Origin: Marinobacter salarius
GTDB taxonomy: Bacteria; Pseudomonadota; Gammaproteobacteria; Pseudomonadales; Oleiphilaceae
Assembly (NCBI GenBank): GCA_000831005.1
Contig: CP007152.1
Coordinates: forward strand, 620,001 to 684,000
DNA: 64,000 bases
Direction: 5' to 3'
Shown one piece after another: positions 28,932-39,312 of the stretch. The position numbers were made by a program, and so were the translations under genes. Every line of letters begins with the position of its first letter. Within the stretch, counting starts at the first letter, position 1. The notes under the pieces are model-generated. The model made no database searches. It was not told the DNA's origin and saw only the letters and a list, made by a program, of their open reading frames with translations.

Positions 28932-30768
28932 TTAACCGCTCTTCGCCCTTGGATTTTTGGGGTAGTAACGCTCCGGCAGACGTTCGATATGAGGGAAGAA
29001 GCGGGTGTCCTTGTAGGGCATTTTCATAAAGCCCGAGACACCCAAGCCAGTGATTTGATTCACAGCGGACAGTATCTCGCCCAGAAGGCGGCTGAATTCA
29101 CTCTCCCGGTCCGGTCCAGCAGGCGGTAGTGGCTGTGGATCTTGAGGTGGCGGGGCAGGGCTTCGAAGATGATCATGCCGGTGTGATGGATGTCGTTGAG
29201 AGATTCCAGCGCGGTGATGATGGTTTGCGGTAGTACCAGGAATTCTTCCGGGTCGGGGCCGTCTTCAAAGTAGGAGTGCACCCGGGATTCGTCTTCCACT
29301 TCCGGCGCGGCGCTGACTTCGTATTTCAGCTGCATGCCGCGCTCGGGCGTGAAAGGCTGGTCGGGTTCGGCACGGTCGATGTGCAGGGTGTTACGGGCGT
29401 TGAACAGGCAGCTCTTGAAAATTCCCTGGCGGTAAATGGCCTGGGCCAGGTAGACCATGTTGTTGACGGCGCGGATGAACGCGGTTTTCAGTGTCGGGTC
29501 ATGCAGGTTCAGGGAGGTGTCGATATACACGCCATCGGTTTCCCAGCGCACGGCCAGGCCGCCTTCGACAGGGTAGCGCCCCAGCCGGCTGACGGCGGCC
29601 AGGAAGGCTTTTTCGGTTTCTCCCATGCCTTGCATGAAATTTTTATAGTAGCGGTCCAGCTGCACATCGTTCACATCATTTAGGGTTTCCGGCGCGCCTT
29701 CCTGGCGGAGGAAAGATTTCCGGGAGCTGTAGACGACGGTGTCGATTTCGTGGTCTGAGGGCCGGGTCCACACCGGACCATGGGGGCCAGCGGTGGTTCC
29801 TTGAGGTCGATCATCACCGTGCGTGCCATTCGCGGCATTTCGTTCAGGTAGTGGTCACCGGCTTTTCTGCGCATTTGTGGGTCCGGGGATAGCATGCCGT
29901 CGAGCATGCGGGCGAACTCCATGGGCAGCCCGAGGGACGCAGCGGGAATGGCCTGATGACCAAACCGGCACGATTGACCGGATGCCAGCGCATACAATGT
30001 GCCCGCTGCACCCTGTTCATCAAAGCGGGGGGAAGACAGCCCACCGTTCAGTTGTTCATCGCCGATGAAGTAGACATCCCCCAGCCGGGCATTGGTCTGT
30101 TGCAGGTTGTCTGACATCAGTTCCATCACGTTGGTGGTGAGGAACTGCTGGTTGGCGTCCAGTTGGGCGAACACCGACGAGCCCCAGTCGATCAGGGCGA
30201 TGTTCTCGGTGCTGGCATCGAACACCAGATTCGACGGTTTGATGTCACCGTGCACGATAGGGCGCCCCGAGGGGCCATTCTCGCGGCGCAGGTTGCGCAG
30301 GATATCCGCAATCTGGTCGGCAATCCGTATGACCAGCCTGGGTTTCAGCCGGCCCTCCCGCAGGGACACCTCTTCCAGGTTCAGGCCTGCCGCGCGCTCC
30401 ATCACCAGGATGGGTTGGTTGTGGGCCCGTTGATAGGCAACCAGGCGAGGCACCCTTGGATGCCGGACCTGCTCGAGGATATAGGCTTCATCCTCCAGGC
30501 GGTCCTGCAGGTGTTGGGGAAGGTTGATGCGGGTGAATTTGAAGACGTGTTCGGGGCCGGAGCTGTCCTGGTGTGGCAGGCGGCCGGCGAATACGAAGCC
30601 GTAGGCGCCTTTGCCGATCAGTTCGATGTCCTGGTAACCCAGGTGGCGGAGCTGGGCGGCGCAGAGCGCCACCCAGTCCTTGAGCTTCTTGGCATCGTCA
30701 TGGCTGAGCAGATAGATCGACTGCTCTTCTGGGATGTAGAACTGCTGCAGTTGCGTCTTCTGCGCCAT
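28932..30768 (-). CDS. Serine/threonine protein kinase-like protein (frameshifted)
   Basis: About 612 residues, with two frame breaks. Residues 1-~330 hold a kinase domain: glycine loop IGKGAYGFVF (51-60), Lys77 (HVFKFTR), catalytic loop HGDIKPSN (173-180) and IDWGSS (193-198), where DFG is replaced by DWG and HRD by HGD. The C-terminal ~270 residues (VWTRPSDHEIDTVVYSSRK..., GGLAVRWETDGVYIDTSLN, RVHSYFEDGPDPEEFLVLP) match no domain I recognise. Adding one base near 29765 joins PMVR to VWTRPSD. Adding one near 29083 joins AAF to LGEILSAVNQITGLGVSGF, ending at TAA 28932. Key phosphotransfer residues are present, so activity is likely. It is monocistronic, and the E2 gene stop lies 9 bases upstream of its start, so co-transcription with the bkd operon is possible. 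Confidence 0.8.
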
Positions 30769-30777
30769 GATGCTCCG

Positions 30778-32388
30778 TCAGCCCAGATGCAGCAGCATCG
30801 ACTGCGGCGATTCCAGGTAGCCTTTCCAGCGATTGCAGAAGCGCGCAATGGTGCCGCCATCAATAATGCGATGGTCGCCTGCCCAGCTCACGGTCATGAT
30901 GGACCGCTCGACCACCTGGCCATTGCTGTCAAAGCGCGGCAGTTTCTGGGTACGGCCAAGGGCCACAATCGCCACTTCCGGTGGGTTGATGATCGGGGCG
31001 GCGTAGGTGCCACCCAAAGCGCCAATGTTGGAAATGGTGATGGTGCCGCCCTTGAGGTCCTCCTGGCTGACACGGCCCGAACGGGCAGCCTCGGTCAGGC
31101 GAGCTACCTCGTCGGCAATGCCCAGCAGGGTAAGGTCTTCCACACCCTTGATGTTGGGAACCATCAGCCCGGCCTTGCCGTCCACGGCCATGCCGATATT
31201 GCACTGCGGCTGGTAGTGGATCTCGGTGACGTCGTCGTTGAGGCGGCTGTTGAGTACCGGGTACTCCTGCACCGCCAGGGCCATGGCCTTCATGAAGAAG
31301 GGCATCAGGGTCAGCCTTGATCCGTTGGCTTCGGCTTCTGGTTTCAGTTGCTCCCGTAGTTTGAGCAGGTCGGTGACATCGATATCCTCACTGTAGATGA
31401 AGTGGGGAATGGTGGTCGCCGAGGTAACCATGCTGCGAGCCATGGCGGCTTTCATGCCGCGGATGGGCTCAACGCGCACTTCTTGTTCCCGGGATGGCCG
31501 GCGGCGCTCACCGCCTGAGCTTGTTGGTTGCGACTCGCCGTCGCTGTCCTGTGCCGGTGAGGTTGTGGCGGGTTTGTCGAGATGAGCCAGTACATCGGCC
31601 TTCAGTACCCGGCCATCCTTGCCGGAACCTGCGATGTCCGCCAGGTCCAGGTCGTGTTCGCGAACAATGCGGCGTACAGCCGGGCTGGCCGGCGTCCGCG
31701 GTTGGTTGCGGGATACGACGGGTTGCGCGGTGGTCGGCGTTGGTTTCGATTCTGCTTCCGGGGCTGCTTGTGACGTTTTGCTGGCCTGGGCCGGCTCGTC
31801 ACGCTCACGGGGAACGAACTCAAACAGCGGTGAATGCACCCGCGCCATTTCCTGCTGCTTATGGTAGAGCTTCGTGACACGGCCGGCCTTGGGGGCGGTG
31901 ATTTCGACCATCGCCTTGTCGGTCATGACGTCCACCACTGGCTGGTCTTCTTCGATCTCGTCGCCCTCGGCCACGCGCCATTCCACCACTTCGCATTCGA
32001 CGATGCCTTCGCCGATGTCCGGAAGGATGAAGTCCTCCGTTGGGTCATCGCCATCGGCTTCGCCGGAGCTTGCTTGTGCCTGGGTTGCCGGCGTTTCGCT
32101 GGCCGTTTCCGGGGCTTTGGGCTCAGGCGTTGAATCATCCTGGCTGTCGCCGCCTTCCTCCACCAGTTCAAACAACGGGGCGTGCACTTTCGCGATGTCC
32201 CCTTCCTTGTGATAGAGGCGCGTCACCTTGCCTTTATAGGGCGCCGGGATCTCCACCAGCGCCTTGTCGGTCATCACTTCGGCCACCGGCTGGTCTTCTT
32301 CGATGATGTCGCCTTCGCTGACCAGCCACTTGACCAGTTCGCACTCCACGATACCTTCGCCGATATCGGGCAGTATAAAATCACTCAT
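30778..32388 (-). CDS. bkdB: 2-oxoacid dehydrogenase E2 (dihydrolipoyl acyltransferase), two lipoyl domains
   Basis: 536 residues. Two lipoyl domains lie at about 1-78 and 118-195 (lipoyl Lys42 and Lys158 in DKALVEI and DKAMVEI), separated by an acidic Ala/Pro/Thr linker. A peripheral-subunit-binding domain follows (TPASPAVRRIVREHDLDLADIAGSGKDGRVLKADV). The acyltransferase core ends with the catalytic DHRIIDGG. This is the core of a branched-chain-type complex that transfers acyl groups from E1 to CoA. The two-lipoyl layout and heterodimeric E1 upstream fit branched-chain 2-oxoacid dehydrogenase; an acetoin or pyruvate complex is less likely. No E3 gene follows. Confidence 0.9.
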   Translation of the reverse strand: MSDFILPDIGEGIVECELVKWLVSEGDIIEEDQPVAEVMTDKALVEIPAPYKGKVTRLYHKEGDIAKVHAPLFELVEEGGDSQDDSTPEPKAPETASETPATQAQASSGEADGDDPTEDFILPDIGEGIVECEVVEWRVAEGDEIEEDQPVVDVMTDKAMVEITAPKAGRVTKLYHKQQEMARVHSPLFEFVPRERDEPAQASKTSQAAPEAESKPTPTTAQPVVSRNQPRTPASPAVRRIVREHDLDLADIAGSGKDGRVLKADVLAHLDKPATTSPAQDSDGESQPTSSGGERRRPSREQEVRVEPIRGMKAAMARSMVTSATTIPHFIYSEDIDVTDLLKLREQLKPEAEANGSRLTLMPFFMKAMALAVQEYPVLNSRLNDDVTEIHYQPQCNIGMAVDGKAGLMVPNIKGVEDLTLLGIADEVARLTEAARSGRVSQEDLKGGTITISNIGALGGTYAAPIINPPEVAIVALGRTQKLPRFDSNGQVVERSIMTVSWAGDHRIIDGGTIARFCNRWKGYLESPQSMLLHLG

Positions 32389-32414
32389 GATTGCTCTCCT
32401 GTCCTGATATCAAC

Positions 32415-33391
32415 CTAGAAATCCACGCTCGACCTGATGGCCTCGTAGACCTTCAGGTGATTGGGCAGGTGCTCTTTTTCCAACACCAGCGGGAAGGGGG
32501 TGTCCATCCCGGTCACGCGAGCGATCGGGGATTCCAGGTACAGGAAGCAGCGCTCCTGTATGGTCGCCGCGATTTCACCGGCAAAACCACCGGTCAGTGG
32601 TGCTTCGTGGGTAACGACCAGGCGCCCGGTCTTGAGTACCGACTTGGCCACGGTTTCCACATCCCAGGGCAGGATGGTTCTCAGGTCGATGACTTCACAG
32701 GAAATGCCTTCTTTCTCTGCCCGTTCGACGGCGTGCTCAATCACTTCCATCTGCGCACCCCAGCCCAACACGGTGATATCGGTGCCTTCCTTGATCACTT
32801 CGGCTTCGCCCAGCGGCAGCCGGTAGTCTTCGTCGGGCACTTCCCCGACGGAGGCGCGATAGAGACGCTTGGGTTCAAAGAACAGGGTCGGATTGGGGTC
32901 GTGGATGGCGCCCAGTAGCAGGCCCTTGGCCTGATGCGGGTTGCGGGGCACCACGATTTTCAGGCCCGGGGTGTGGGCAAAGTAGGCTTCCGGCGACTGT
33001 GAGTGGTAAAGCCCGCCGGCGATGCCGCCGCCGTAGGGCGCACGAATCGTTAGCCGCCCACGTCGAACAGACTGCCCGAGCGATAACGGAACTTGGCCGA
33101 CTCGTTCACGATCTGGTCGAAGGCCGGGAAAATGTAATCGGCAAACTGAATCTCGGCCACGGGCACGGAACCCTGTGCGGCCAGGCCGTTGGCAAAACCG
33201 ACGATACCCTGCTCGACCAGCGGCGTGTTGAAACAGCGGTCCTTGCCGTATTTCTGTTGCAGGTTGCTGGTGGCGCGGAATACACCACCGAAAATGCCCA
33301 CGTCTTCACCGAAACACAGCACCCGCTCGTTGGCGGCCATGGCAGTGTCGAGGGCGTTGTTGATGGCCTGGAGCATATTCATCTGGGTCAT
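32415..33391 (-). CDS. bkdA2: 2-oxoacid dehydrogenase E1 beta subunit (frameshifted)
   Basis: About 326 residues of the transketolase-type beta chain. The N-terminal part ([49 protein letters not shown]) breaks after [10 protein letters not shown] at about 33053. One restored base gives [36 protein letters not shown], continuing to EAIRSSVDF at 32415. ATG 33391 follows AGGAGG 8 bases upstream, just after the E1alpha stop. It forms the alpha2beta2 E1 that decarboxylates branched 2-oxoacids with thiamine diphosphate. Confidence 0.9.
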
Positions 33392-33392
33392 C

Positions 33393-34577
33393 TCACGCAC
33401 CTCCCTTTGCTTGTTCTGCGGTTTTCGGATATTCGTCCGGATGCCGGCGGATGTGCGCCTTGAGTTTGTCGAATTGCTCGGCCAGCCCCGGCGGTACCTC
33501 GTCGTAGACGTCGCTCACCAGGGTGTCGAGCGCGGGTGGCGGCCGCTTCTGTGCCCGTTTCATGGTTTCGAGCACTTCCCGGCGCATGTTTTCCTGCAGC
33601 TGTTTCTCATCGTCCTCACTCCACCACTTCTTGCGTTCGAGCCAGAGACGCATGCGCAGGATAGGGTCTTTCTCGCGCCATACCGCTTCCTCGTCCTTGC
33701 TGCGATAGCCGGAGGGGTCGTCCGAGGATGAGTGTGCCGCCAGGCGGTAGGTCATGGTTTCAATTAGCACCGGCCGGTTGTGCTCCACCGCCAGCTTGCG
33801 GGCTTCCTTGGTGGCCTCATGCACGGCGAGGATGTCGTTGCCGTCAACACGGATCACGTCCATCTTATAGCCGTAGGCCCTGGGTGCCACGCCGTCAGCG
33901 GCGAACTGCTCGGCGGCGGGGGTGGAAATGGCGTAGCCGTTGTTCCGGCACAGGAAAATAACCGGAACGCGGTGGACGGCGGCCATGTTCAGGGCAGCGT
34001 GGAAGTCTCCTTCCGAAGCGGCGCCTTCGCCAAAGTAGGTGATGGTGCAGTGGCCTTCGCCCGCCAGTTTCTGACCGTAGGCGTAGCCCGTGGCCTGGGG
34101 GATTTGCGTGGCCAGTGGCGAGGAAATGGTCATGTAGTTCAGCTTGCGGGAACCGTAATGAACTGGCATCTGGCGACCTTTGCCATAGTCCAGTTCGTTG
34201 CCGAACAGCTGGTTCATGAACTCATCAATAGAAAAACCGCGATAGGTCAGAGAGCCCTGTTCACGGTACTGAGCCATGATCATGTCGGCGTCATCCAGTG
34301 CGGCGGTACTGCCAATAACCGCGGCTTCCTCGCCGGTGCACTGCATGTAAAAGCTCAGGCGCCCCTGCCGTTGAGCAGCGAGCATGCGTTCGTCGAGAAT
34401 CCGGGTGGTGACCATCGCCCGGTAGATGCGCAGGGCTTTGTCTTTGTCGAGCTCAGGAGCCTTGGCGCCTTTGTAGAGCGAGCCGTCCTGCTTGAGTAAC
34501 TTGAAGGTGGGAATTCGGAACTCCGCACCGTCGGTAAAAACCGGGTTATAAACAACTTTGGATTTTGTTGTTGTCAT
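33393..34577 (-). CDS. bkdA1: 2-oxoacid dehydrogenase E1 alpha subunit
   Basis: 394 residues, intact. The thiamine diphosphate/Mg motif is [31 protein letters not shown], and the phosphorylation-loop-like region is [22 protein letters not shown]. The N-terminal [19 protein letters not shown] is typical of BCKDH E1alpha. ATG 34577 is chosen because AGGAAGAGG lies directly upstream. It is the first gene of the E1alpha-E1beta-E2 operon for leucine, isoleucine and valine breakdown. Confidence 0.92.
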   Translation of the reverse strand: MTTTKSKVVYNPVFTDGAEFRIPTFKLLKQDGSLYKGAKAPELDKDKALRIYRAMVTTRILDERMLAAQRQGRLSFYMQCTGEEAAVIGSTAALDDADMIMAQYREQGSLTYRGFSIDEFMNQLFGNELDYGKGRQMPVHYGSRKLNYMTISSPLATQIPQATGYAYGQKLAGEGHCTITYFGEGAASEGDFHAALNMAAVHRVPVIFLCRNNGYAISTPAAEQFAADGVAPRAYGYKMDVIRVDGNDILAVHEATKEARKLAVEHNRPVLIETMTYRLAAHSSSDDPSGYRSKDEEAVWREKDPILRMRLWLERKKWWSEDDEKQLQENMRREVLETMKRAQKRPPPALDTLVSDVYDEVPPGLAEQFDKLKAHIRRHPDEYPKTAEQAKGGA

Positions 34578-34749
34578 AATCCTCTTCCTGGGGTAGTGGC
34601 CTGAGGAACAAAACACCCCTTGTGAGGGTGTCGATGCTTGCTTTGAGTATAGCCAAACTGACGGAACCTGGTGCGGCCCGGGTCAATATCGGCTAAAGTT
34701 TACCTTAACGTAAACTGGATCGTTCTGGTAGACCCCGGCGGGGGATTTT

Positions 34750-35292
34750 TTACTCAGGGTAGAGCGGCAGGGGTGTCACACTGACGAGCGTGTCGTCATT
34801 GCCAATATTGACGGTGCCGTCCTGGACGGTGCATTGCAGGTTCATGCCGCGCTCAGCCAGGGCAGCCAGAGACTCGGTGTCGTCTGTCGGCAGGTCGATG
34901 ATGGTGAGGTTGTCGAAGCGAGTCAGTTTGCCCTGGTGTTTCTCCCACCACAGTGGCACGGCGCGGCCACCGTAGGTGTACAGGATAACCTGATCCGCCC
35001 GGTTGCAGGCCTTGCGCAGGCGGCTCTCGTCGGGCAGGCCGAGCTCGATCCACAGTTCGATCTCGTCGCTCAGGCTTTTTTGCCACAGATCCGGCTCGTC
35101 GTCCGTGCTGATCCCTTTGGTGAATTCCAGGCTCTCGCTGGCGTTCAGTATGAAAGCCAGCAGGCGTATCATCATGCGCTCGTCGGTCTCGGACGGGTGG
35201 CGGGCGATGGTGAGGTGGTGGTCACCGTAATAGTGCCGGTCCATATCCGCGATGTTCAGTGTTGCTTTAAAGATGGTTGCCTTGAGCGCCAT
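34750..35292 (-). CDS. yaeQ: YaeQ family protein
   Basis: A 180-residue protein matching YaeQ throughout: MALKATIFKATLNIADMDRHYYGDHHLTIARHPSETDERMM, EPDLWQKSLSDEIELWIELGLPDESRLRKACNRAD and IIDLPTDDTESLAALAERGMNLQCTVQDGTV. The family has a PD-(D/E)XK nuclease-like fold and was once linked to RfaH suppression; its function is not established. It is monocistronic, divergent from the LrgA-like gene. Confidence 0.93.
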   Translation of the reverse strand: MALKATIFKATLNIADMDRHYYGDHHLTIARHPSETDERMMIRLLAFILNASESLEFTKGISTDDEPDLWQKSLSDEIELWIELGLPDESRLRKACNRADQVILYTYGGRAVPLWWEKHQGKLTRFDNLTIIDLPTDDTESLAALAERGMNLQCTVQDGTVNIGNDDTLVSVTPLPLYPE

Positions 35293-35367
35293 GGGGTATC
35301 CGAACTGGTGTCAAACTTTGGGTATGGGCTAGTGTAGAGCAATTCGTTACTTGATGAGCATGACAAT

Positions 35368-35733
35368 ATGTCGATGTTGCGGGGTTTCCTGACTCTGGTT
35401 TTATGTTTCATGCTTGGCGAAGCCTTGCGACTGGTTTTCCTGATTCCGGTCAGCGGCGGTGTGCTGGGCATGATTCTGATGACAATCACGCTGATGCTTA
35501 AGGGCAGTGTCAGTGATGACCTGGCCACGGCGAGCCAGGGACTGATTTCGGTGCTGGTGCTGCTGATCATGCCGGGCGTGGTGGGCGTGTTCTTCTCTGC
35601 TGATCAGTTCAGCGGCCAGTGGCTGGCGGTGGCGGGGGCGCTCTTGGTGGGCACCTTTTTGAGTGTGCTGACCACGCTGCTGCTGATGGCGCCTCTGGTC
35701 AAGGCAGGGCAGCGGAGAGCGTCGGATGACTAA
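35368..35733 (+). CDS. lrgA: CidA/LrgA family holin-like membrane protein
   Basis: A 121-residue protein with four predicted membrane helices (GFLTLVLCFMLGEALRLVF, GGVLGMILMTITLML, LISVLVLLIMPGVVGVFF, WLAVAGALLVGTFLSVLTTLLLM). LrgA/CidA proteins are small holin-like or exporter subunits, in some bacteria involved in pyruvate or by-product transport and autolysis control. It overlaps the LrgB-like gene by 8 bases, the usual paired arrangement. Confidence 0.9.
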   Translation: MSMLRGFLTLVLCFMLGEALRLVFLIPVSGGVLGMILMTITLMLKGSVSDDLATASQGLISVLVLLIMPGVVGVFFSADQFSGQWLAVAGALLVGTFLSVLTTLLLMAPLVKAGQRRASDD

Positions 35734-36451
35734 TCTCCTGGAGCGTTTTCTCGCACTTCCCAATACCCTGTCTGCGAGCCCGATACTGGCGATTGGGTTA
35801 ACCCTGGGCGCGTTCTTCGCGGGCAACTGGCTTTTCCGGAGGATGGGGCGACCGCTTTGGTTGCCACCGGTGGTGCTTTCGGCCTTCCTGTTGTCGGCCA
35901 CCATCGCGCTACTGTCACTGGATTACACCCGTTATCAGCAGGGAGCCCAGTGGCTGATGCTGTTGCTCGGGCCAGCCACCGTCGCGCTCGGTATACCGTT
36001 GTACCAGCAGATGCACCACGTGCGGGCGTTGTGGCGTCCGATTCTGTGCACCCTGCCAATAGCGGCCTCCCTGGCGGCCGTATATGCGGTCGTGATCGCC
36101 TGGGCTCTCGGGGCGACACCTCTGGTGCTGGCGTCCCTGGCGCCGAAGTCGGTGACCGCGCCCATTGCCATTGGTATTACCGAACAACTGGGCGGTTCGG
36201 TGCCGCTGATGATGGGCGGGCTTCTGGTGACCGGTGTTGTCGCAACGCTCTTTGTCGACCTGCTTTCCAGGGCGCTGTCGATCACCGACGACCGCATTCT
36301 GGGTTTTGCGCTCGGGCTGAACGGCCATGCGGTGGGAACGGCGCGAGCGTTCGAGATCAGTCGCACAGCCGGTGCCTTTGCCTCCCTGGGAATGGGGCTT
36401 ACAGGGGTGTTCACCGCATTGATTCTGCCGCTGGCGTTTCGCCTTTGGTAA
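35726..36451 (+). CDS. lrgB: LrgB family membrane protein
   Basis: A 241-residue membrane protein with the LrgB signature LAPKSVTAPIAIGITEQLGG and the C-terminal GLNGHAVGTARAFEISRTAGAFASLGMGLTG. It partners with the preceding LrgA-like protein. The 154 bases after it, before the peptide-binding protein gene, show no convincing terminator. Confidence 0.93.
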   Translation: MTNLLERFLALPNTLSASPILAIGLTLGAFFAGNWLFRRMGRPLWLPPVVLSAFLLSATIALLSLDYTRYQQGAQWLMLLLGPATVALGIPLYQQMHHVRALWRPILCTLPIAASLAAVYAVVIAWALGATPLVLASLAPKSVTAPIAIGITEQLGGSVPLMMGGLLVTGVVATLFVDLLSRALSITDDRILGFALGLNGHAVGTARAFEISRTAGAFASLGMGLTGVFTALILPLAFRLW

Positions 36452-36605
36452 GCGCCCCAAACAGGGTCATTCACTTCACGAATAACGCCAAGTCGCAATT
36501 TCGATTGCTGTTCGGGTTTTCCACGACTAGTTTTTAGCGCAGACATCTGGCGTGAAGTTGCGCCGATGTGCCGCAAAAATTCTTAAAACAGCGACGGAAA
36601 ACGCG

Positions 36606-38187
36606 ATGAAAACACTACTGACTGCTTTTGTTGGTTCCATGGCCCTGGCAACAGCCCCGATGGCGATGTCTGCCGAGGCGAACAAGGAACTGAAAATGGC
36701 GTACGACGCCGACCCTGTAAGCCTGGACATTCACGAACAGCTCTCCGGCGGCATGTTGCAGTTAAGCCACATGACCTTTGATCCCTTGATCCGCTGGACC
36801 AAGGATCTCGGCTTCGAGCCGCGTCTGGCGAAAAGCTGGGAGCGTATTGACGAGAACACCATGCGCTTCGAGTTGCGTGAAGGTGTGAATTTTCATTCTG
36901 GCAACGAGCTGACCGCCAAAGACGTCAAGTTCACCTTTAATCGCCTGAAGCAGAGCCAGGACTACAAAGCCATCTTCAAACCGTTCAGCGAACTCAAGGT
37001 GATTGATGACTACACCTTTGAGCTGGTGACCAACGAGCCATACCCGCTGCTGCTGAACACCGCGACTTACATCTTCCCGCTGGACAGCGAGTTTTACACC
37101 GGTAAGACCGAAAGCGGGAAAGACAAGCCGAAAGCGGGAAAGACAAGAGCGCCATCACCAAGCACGGCAATTCTTTTGCTTCCGAGAATCTGTCCGGCAC
37201 AGGCCCTTATGTCATTACCGGTCGTCAGCAGGGCGTGCGTGTCGAGTTTGAACGCTTCGACGATTACTGGGATACCGAGTCACCGGGTAACGTCGGCAAG
37301 ATCGTGCTGACTCCGATCAAGGAAAACAACACCCGTGTCTCCGCGCTGCTGTCTGGCGGTGTGGATTTCATTGCACCGGTGCCGCCGACCGATCTGGAGC
37401 GTATTCGCCGTGACAAGAACGCCGATCTGGTGACCATGAGCGGTACCCGCATCATCCTGTTCCACATGAATCAGGACCGGGTGGAAGCGTTCAAGAACCC
37501 GAAAGTGCGCGAGGCCATTGCCTATGCCATCAACCAGGAAGCATTGCCGCCAAGATCATGAAGGGCTTCGCTACCCCGGCCGCTCAGATGTCGCCGGAAG
37601 GTTACCAGGGCCACAATGAATCCCTGGCAACGCGGTTTGATGTCGAAAAAGCCCAGCAGTTGATGAAAGAAGCCGGTTATGAAGACGGTTTCACCATCTC
37701 CATGATGGCGCCCAATAACCGTTACGTGAATGACGACAAGATCGCCCAGGCGGTTGCCGCCATGCTGGCGCGTATCAACATCAAGGTGGATCTGAAAACG
37801 CTGCCGAAAGCCCAATACTGGCCGGAGTATGACGCCCGCGCCGCCGACATGATGATGATCGGCTGGCACGCAGACACCGAGGACTCCGCCAACTTCTACG
37901 AGTTCCTGACCTTCTGCCCGGATGCGCACAGCGGTTCGGGCCAGTACAACGCCGGTAACTACTGCAACCCGGAGATCGACGAGCTGGTCAACAAGGCCAA
38001 CGTCGAGACGGATCTGGACAAGCGCACCGCCATGCTGAAAGAGGTGGAGCAGCGCCTGTATGACGACGCAGCGTTCGTTCCCCTGCACTGGCAGGACCTG
38101 GCCTGGGCCAGCAAGAAGAACGTGAAGATCGAACCGATCCTCAACGTGATGAACTTCCCGTACTTGGGCGACCTGGTCGTGGAGTAA
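36606..38187 (+). CDS. Peptide ABC transporter substrate-binding protein, SBP family 5 (frameshifted)
   Basis: DppA/OppA-like periplasmic protein of about 520 residues with a signal peptide (MKTLLTAFVGSMALATAPMAMSA) and family motifs LSHMTFDPLIRWTKDLGFEPRLAKSW, NELTAKDVKFTFNRLK and FYEFLTFCPDAHSGSGQYNAGNYCNPEIDELV. The first frame break is caused by an exact 20-base tandem duplication (37108-37147). Deleting one copy restores KTESGKDKSAITKHGNSFASENLSGTGPY. The second, near 37544, is a one-base loss (QEA-AAKIMKGFA). It is the first gene of the peptide transporter operon. Confidence 0.88.
37108..37147 (+). repeat. 20-bp perfect tandem duplication inside the peptide-binding protein gene
   Basis: Two adjacent identical 20-base units (37108-37127 and 37128-37147, each starting CCGAAAGCGGG). 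The length is not a multiple of three, so the duplication itself breaks the reading frame. Confidence 0.95.
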
Positions 38188-38202
38188 CAGCCTTTATGGG
38201 CG

Positions 38203-38240
38203 GGCCGGCTTCGGATCAGCCTGGAGCCGGCCTTTTGTTT
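38203..38240 (+). terminator. Hairpin terminator/attenuator after the binding-protein gene
   Basis: GGCCGGCT and AGCCGGCC form an 8-bp stem around a 14-base loop, followed by TTTTGTTT. Lying between the binding protein and permease genes, it probably reduces read-through and gives higher binding-protein expression. Confidence 0.75.
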
Positions 38241-38262
38241 GCAGCTTGACCCGGAATTTTTC

Positions 38263-39312
38263 ATGTTAGCGTTTTTGGTTCAGCGAATTTCCCAGGCCGT
38301 ACTGGTCATGTTCGTGATCAGTGTGATTGCTTTCGCCATTCAGGATGGCCTGGGCGACCCGCTTCAACAGATGGTGGGCATGTCCGTCTCGCAGGATGAG
38401 CGGGAAGCGATCCGTGAGGAAATGGGATTGAATGACCCATTGGTTGTGCAATACGTCCGGTTTGCCGGTAACGCCCTGCAGGGTGACCTGGGTATTTCCT
38501 ATTTTTACGGAAAGCCCACCATGGACGTCATTCTCGAGCACCTGCCAGCCACCCTCGAGCTGGTGATCGGCGCCAGCCTGATTATTATTGTGTTCTCGGT
38601 GCCCATCGGGGTGTTCGCCGCGATTCGCCCTCAGGCATGGCTATCCAAATTCTTCATGGGGGTCAGTACCGTCGGGATTTCCATTCCGGTGTTCCTGACC
38701 GCCATCGTACTGATTCAGATTTTCTCTATCGGTATCACCGTCGACTGGTTCCCGCAGGATGCTGGCTGGGGGCAGTGGCTGAACGCCGCACTATCCACTG
38801 AAGGCGGTTTGCCCTCCTACGGTCGGGGTGATGACCTGACGCCGTTATTCGGCACCTGGGAATCCGGCTTTTTCTCCCATGGCGGCCTCCTGCACCTGAT
38901 CCTGCCGTCGGTATCGCTGGCGTCCATCATGCTGCCGCTGTTCATCCGCCTGATCCGTGCGGAAATGATGGAAGTGCTGCAGAGTGACTACATCCGGTAC
39001 GCCCGCGCCAAGGGCCTGAGCTCTTCCCGGGTCTATTTCCTGCACGCGCTCAAGAACACCATGCTGCCGGTGATTACCGTGGGCGGTGTGCAGATCGGCA
39101 TCATGGTGGCCTACACCATTCTTACGGAAACCGTGTTCCAGTGGCCCGGTGTCGGGCTGATGTTCCTGGAGGCCATCACCCGCAGCGATATTCCCCTGAT
39201 CGTGGCGTACCTGATGGTGGTAGGCCTGATATTCGTGATTACCAATACCGTGGTGGATCTGATCTACGGTCTGGTGAATCCCACCGTAAAACTGACAGGT
39301 AAGAAAGCATGA
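38263..39312 (+). CDS. Peptide ABC transporter permease (DppB-like)
   Basis: A 349-residue permease with six main helices and the DppB/OppB-type N-terminal domain (LGDPLQQMVGMSVSQDEREAIREEMGLNDPLVVQYVRFAGNALQGDLG). The coupling loop is MEVLQSDYIRYARAKGLSSSRVYFLHALKNTMLPVI. ATG 38263 (MLAFLVQRISQ) fits the family start, though an in-frame extension exists. It overlaps the next permease by 4 bases. Confidence 0.93.
   Translation: MLAFLVQRISQAVLVMFVISVIAFAIQDGLGDPLQQMVGMSVSQDEREAIREEMGLNDPLVVQYVRFAGNALQGDLGISYFYGKPTMDVILEHLPATLELVIGASLIIIVFSVPIGVFAAIRPQAWLSKFFMGVSTVGISIPVFLTAIVLIQIFSIGITVDWFPQDAGWGQWLNAALSTEGGLPSYGRGDDLTPLFGTWESGFFSHGGLLHLILPSVSLASIMLPLFIRLIRAEMMEVLQSDYIRYARAKGLSSSRVYFLHALKNTMLPVITVGGVQIGIMVAYTILTETVFQWPGVGLMFLEAITRSDIPLIVAYLMVVGLIFVITNTVVDLIYGLVNPTVKLTGKKA

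Noticed and set aside
30163..31320. Long plus-strand open frame (385 residues) opposite the kinase and E2 genes
   Set aside because: It lies antisense to two genes with clear family motifs; its composition (His/Gln/Gly/Val rich) is typical of a reverse-strand shadow in GC-rich DNA and no family motif is visible.
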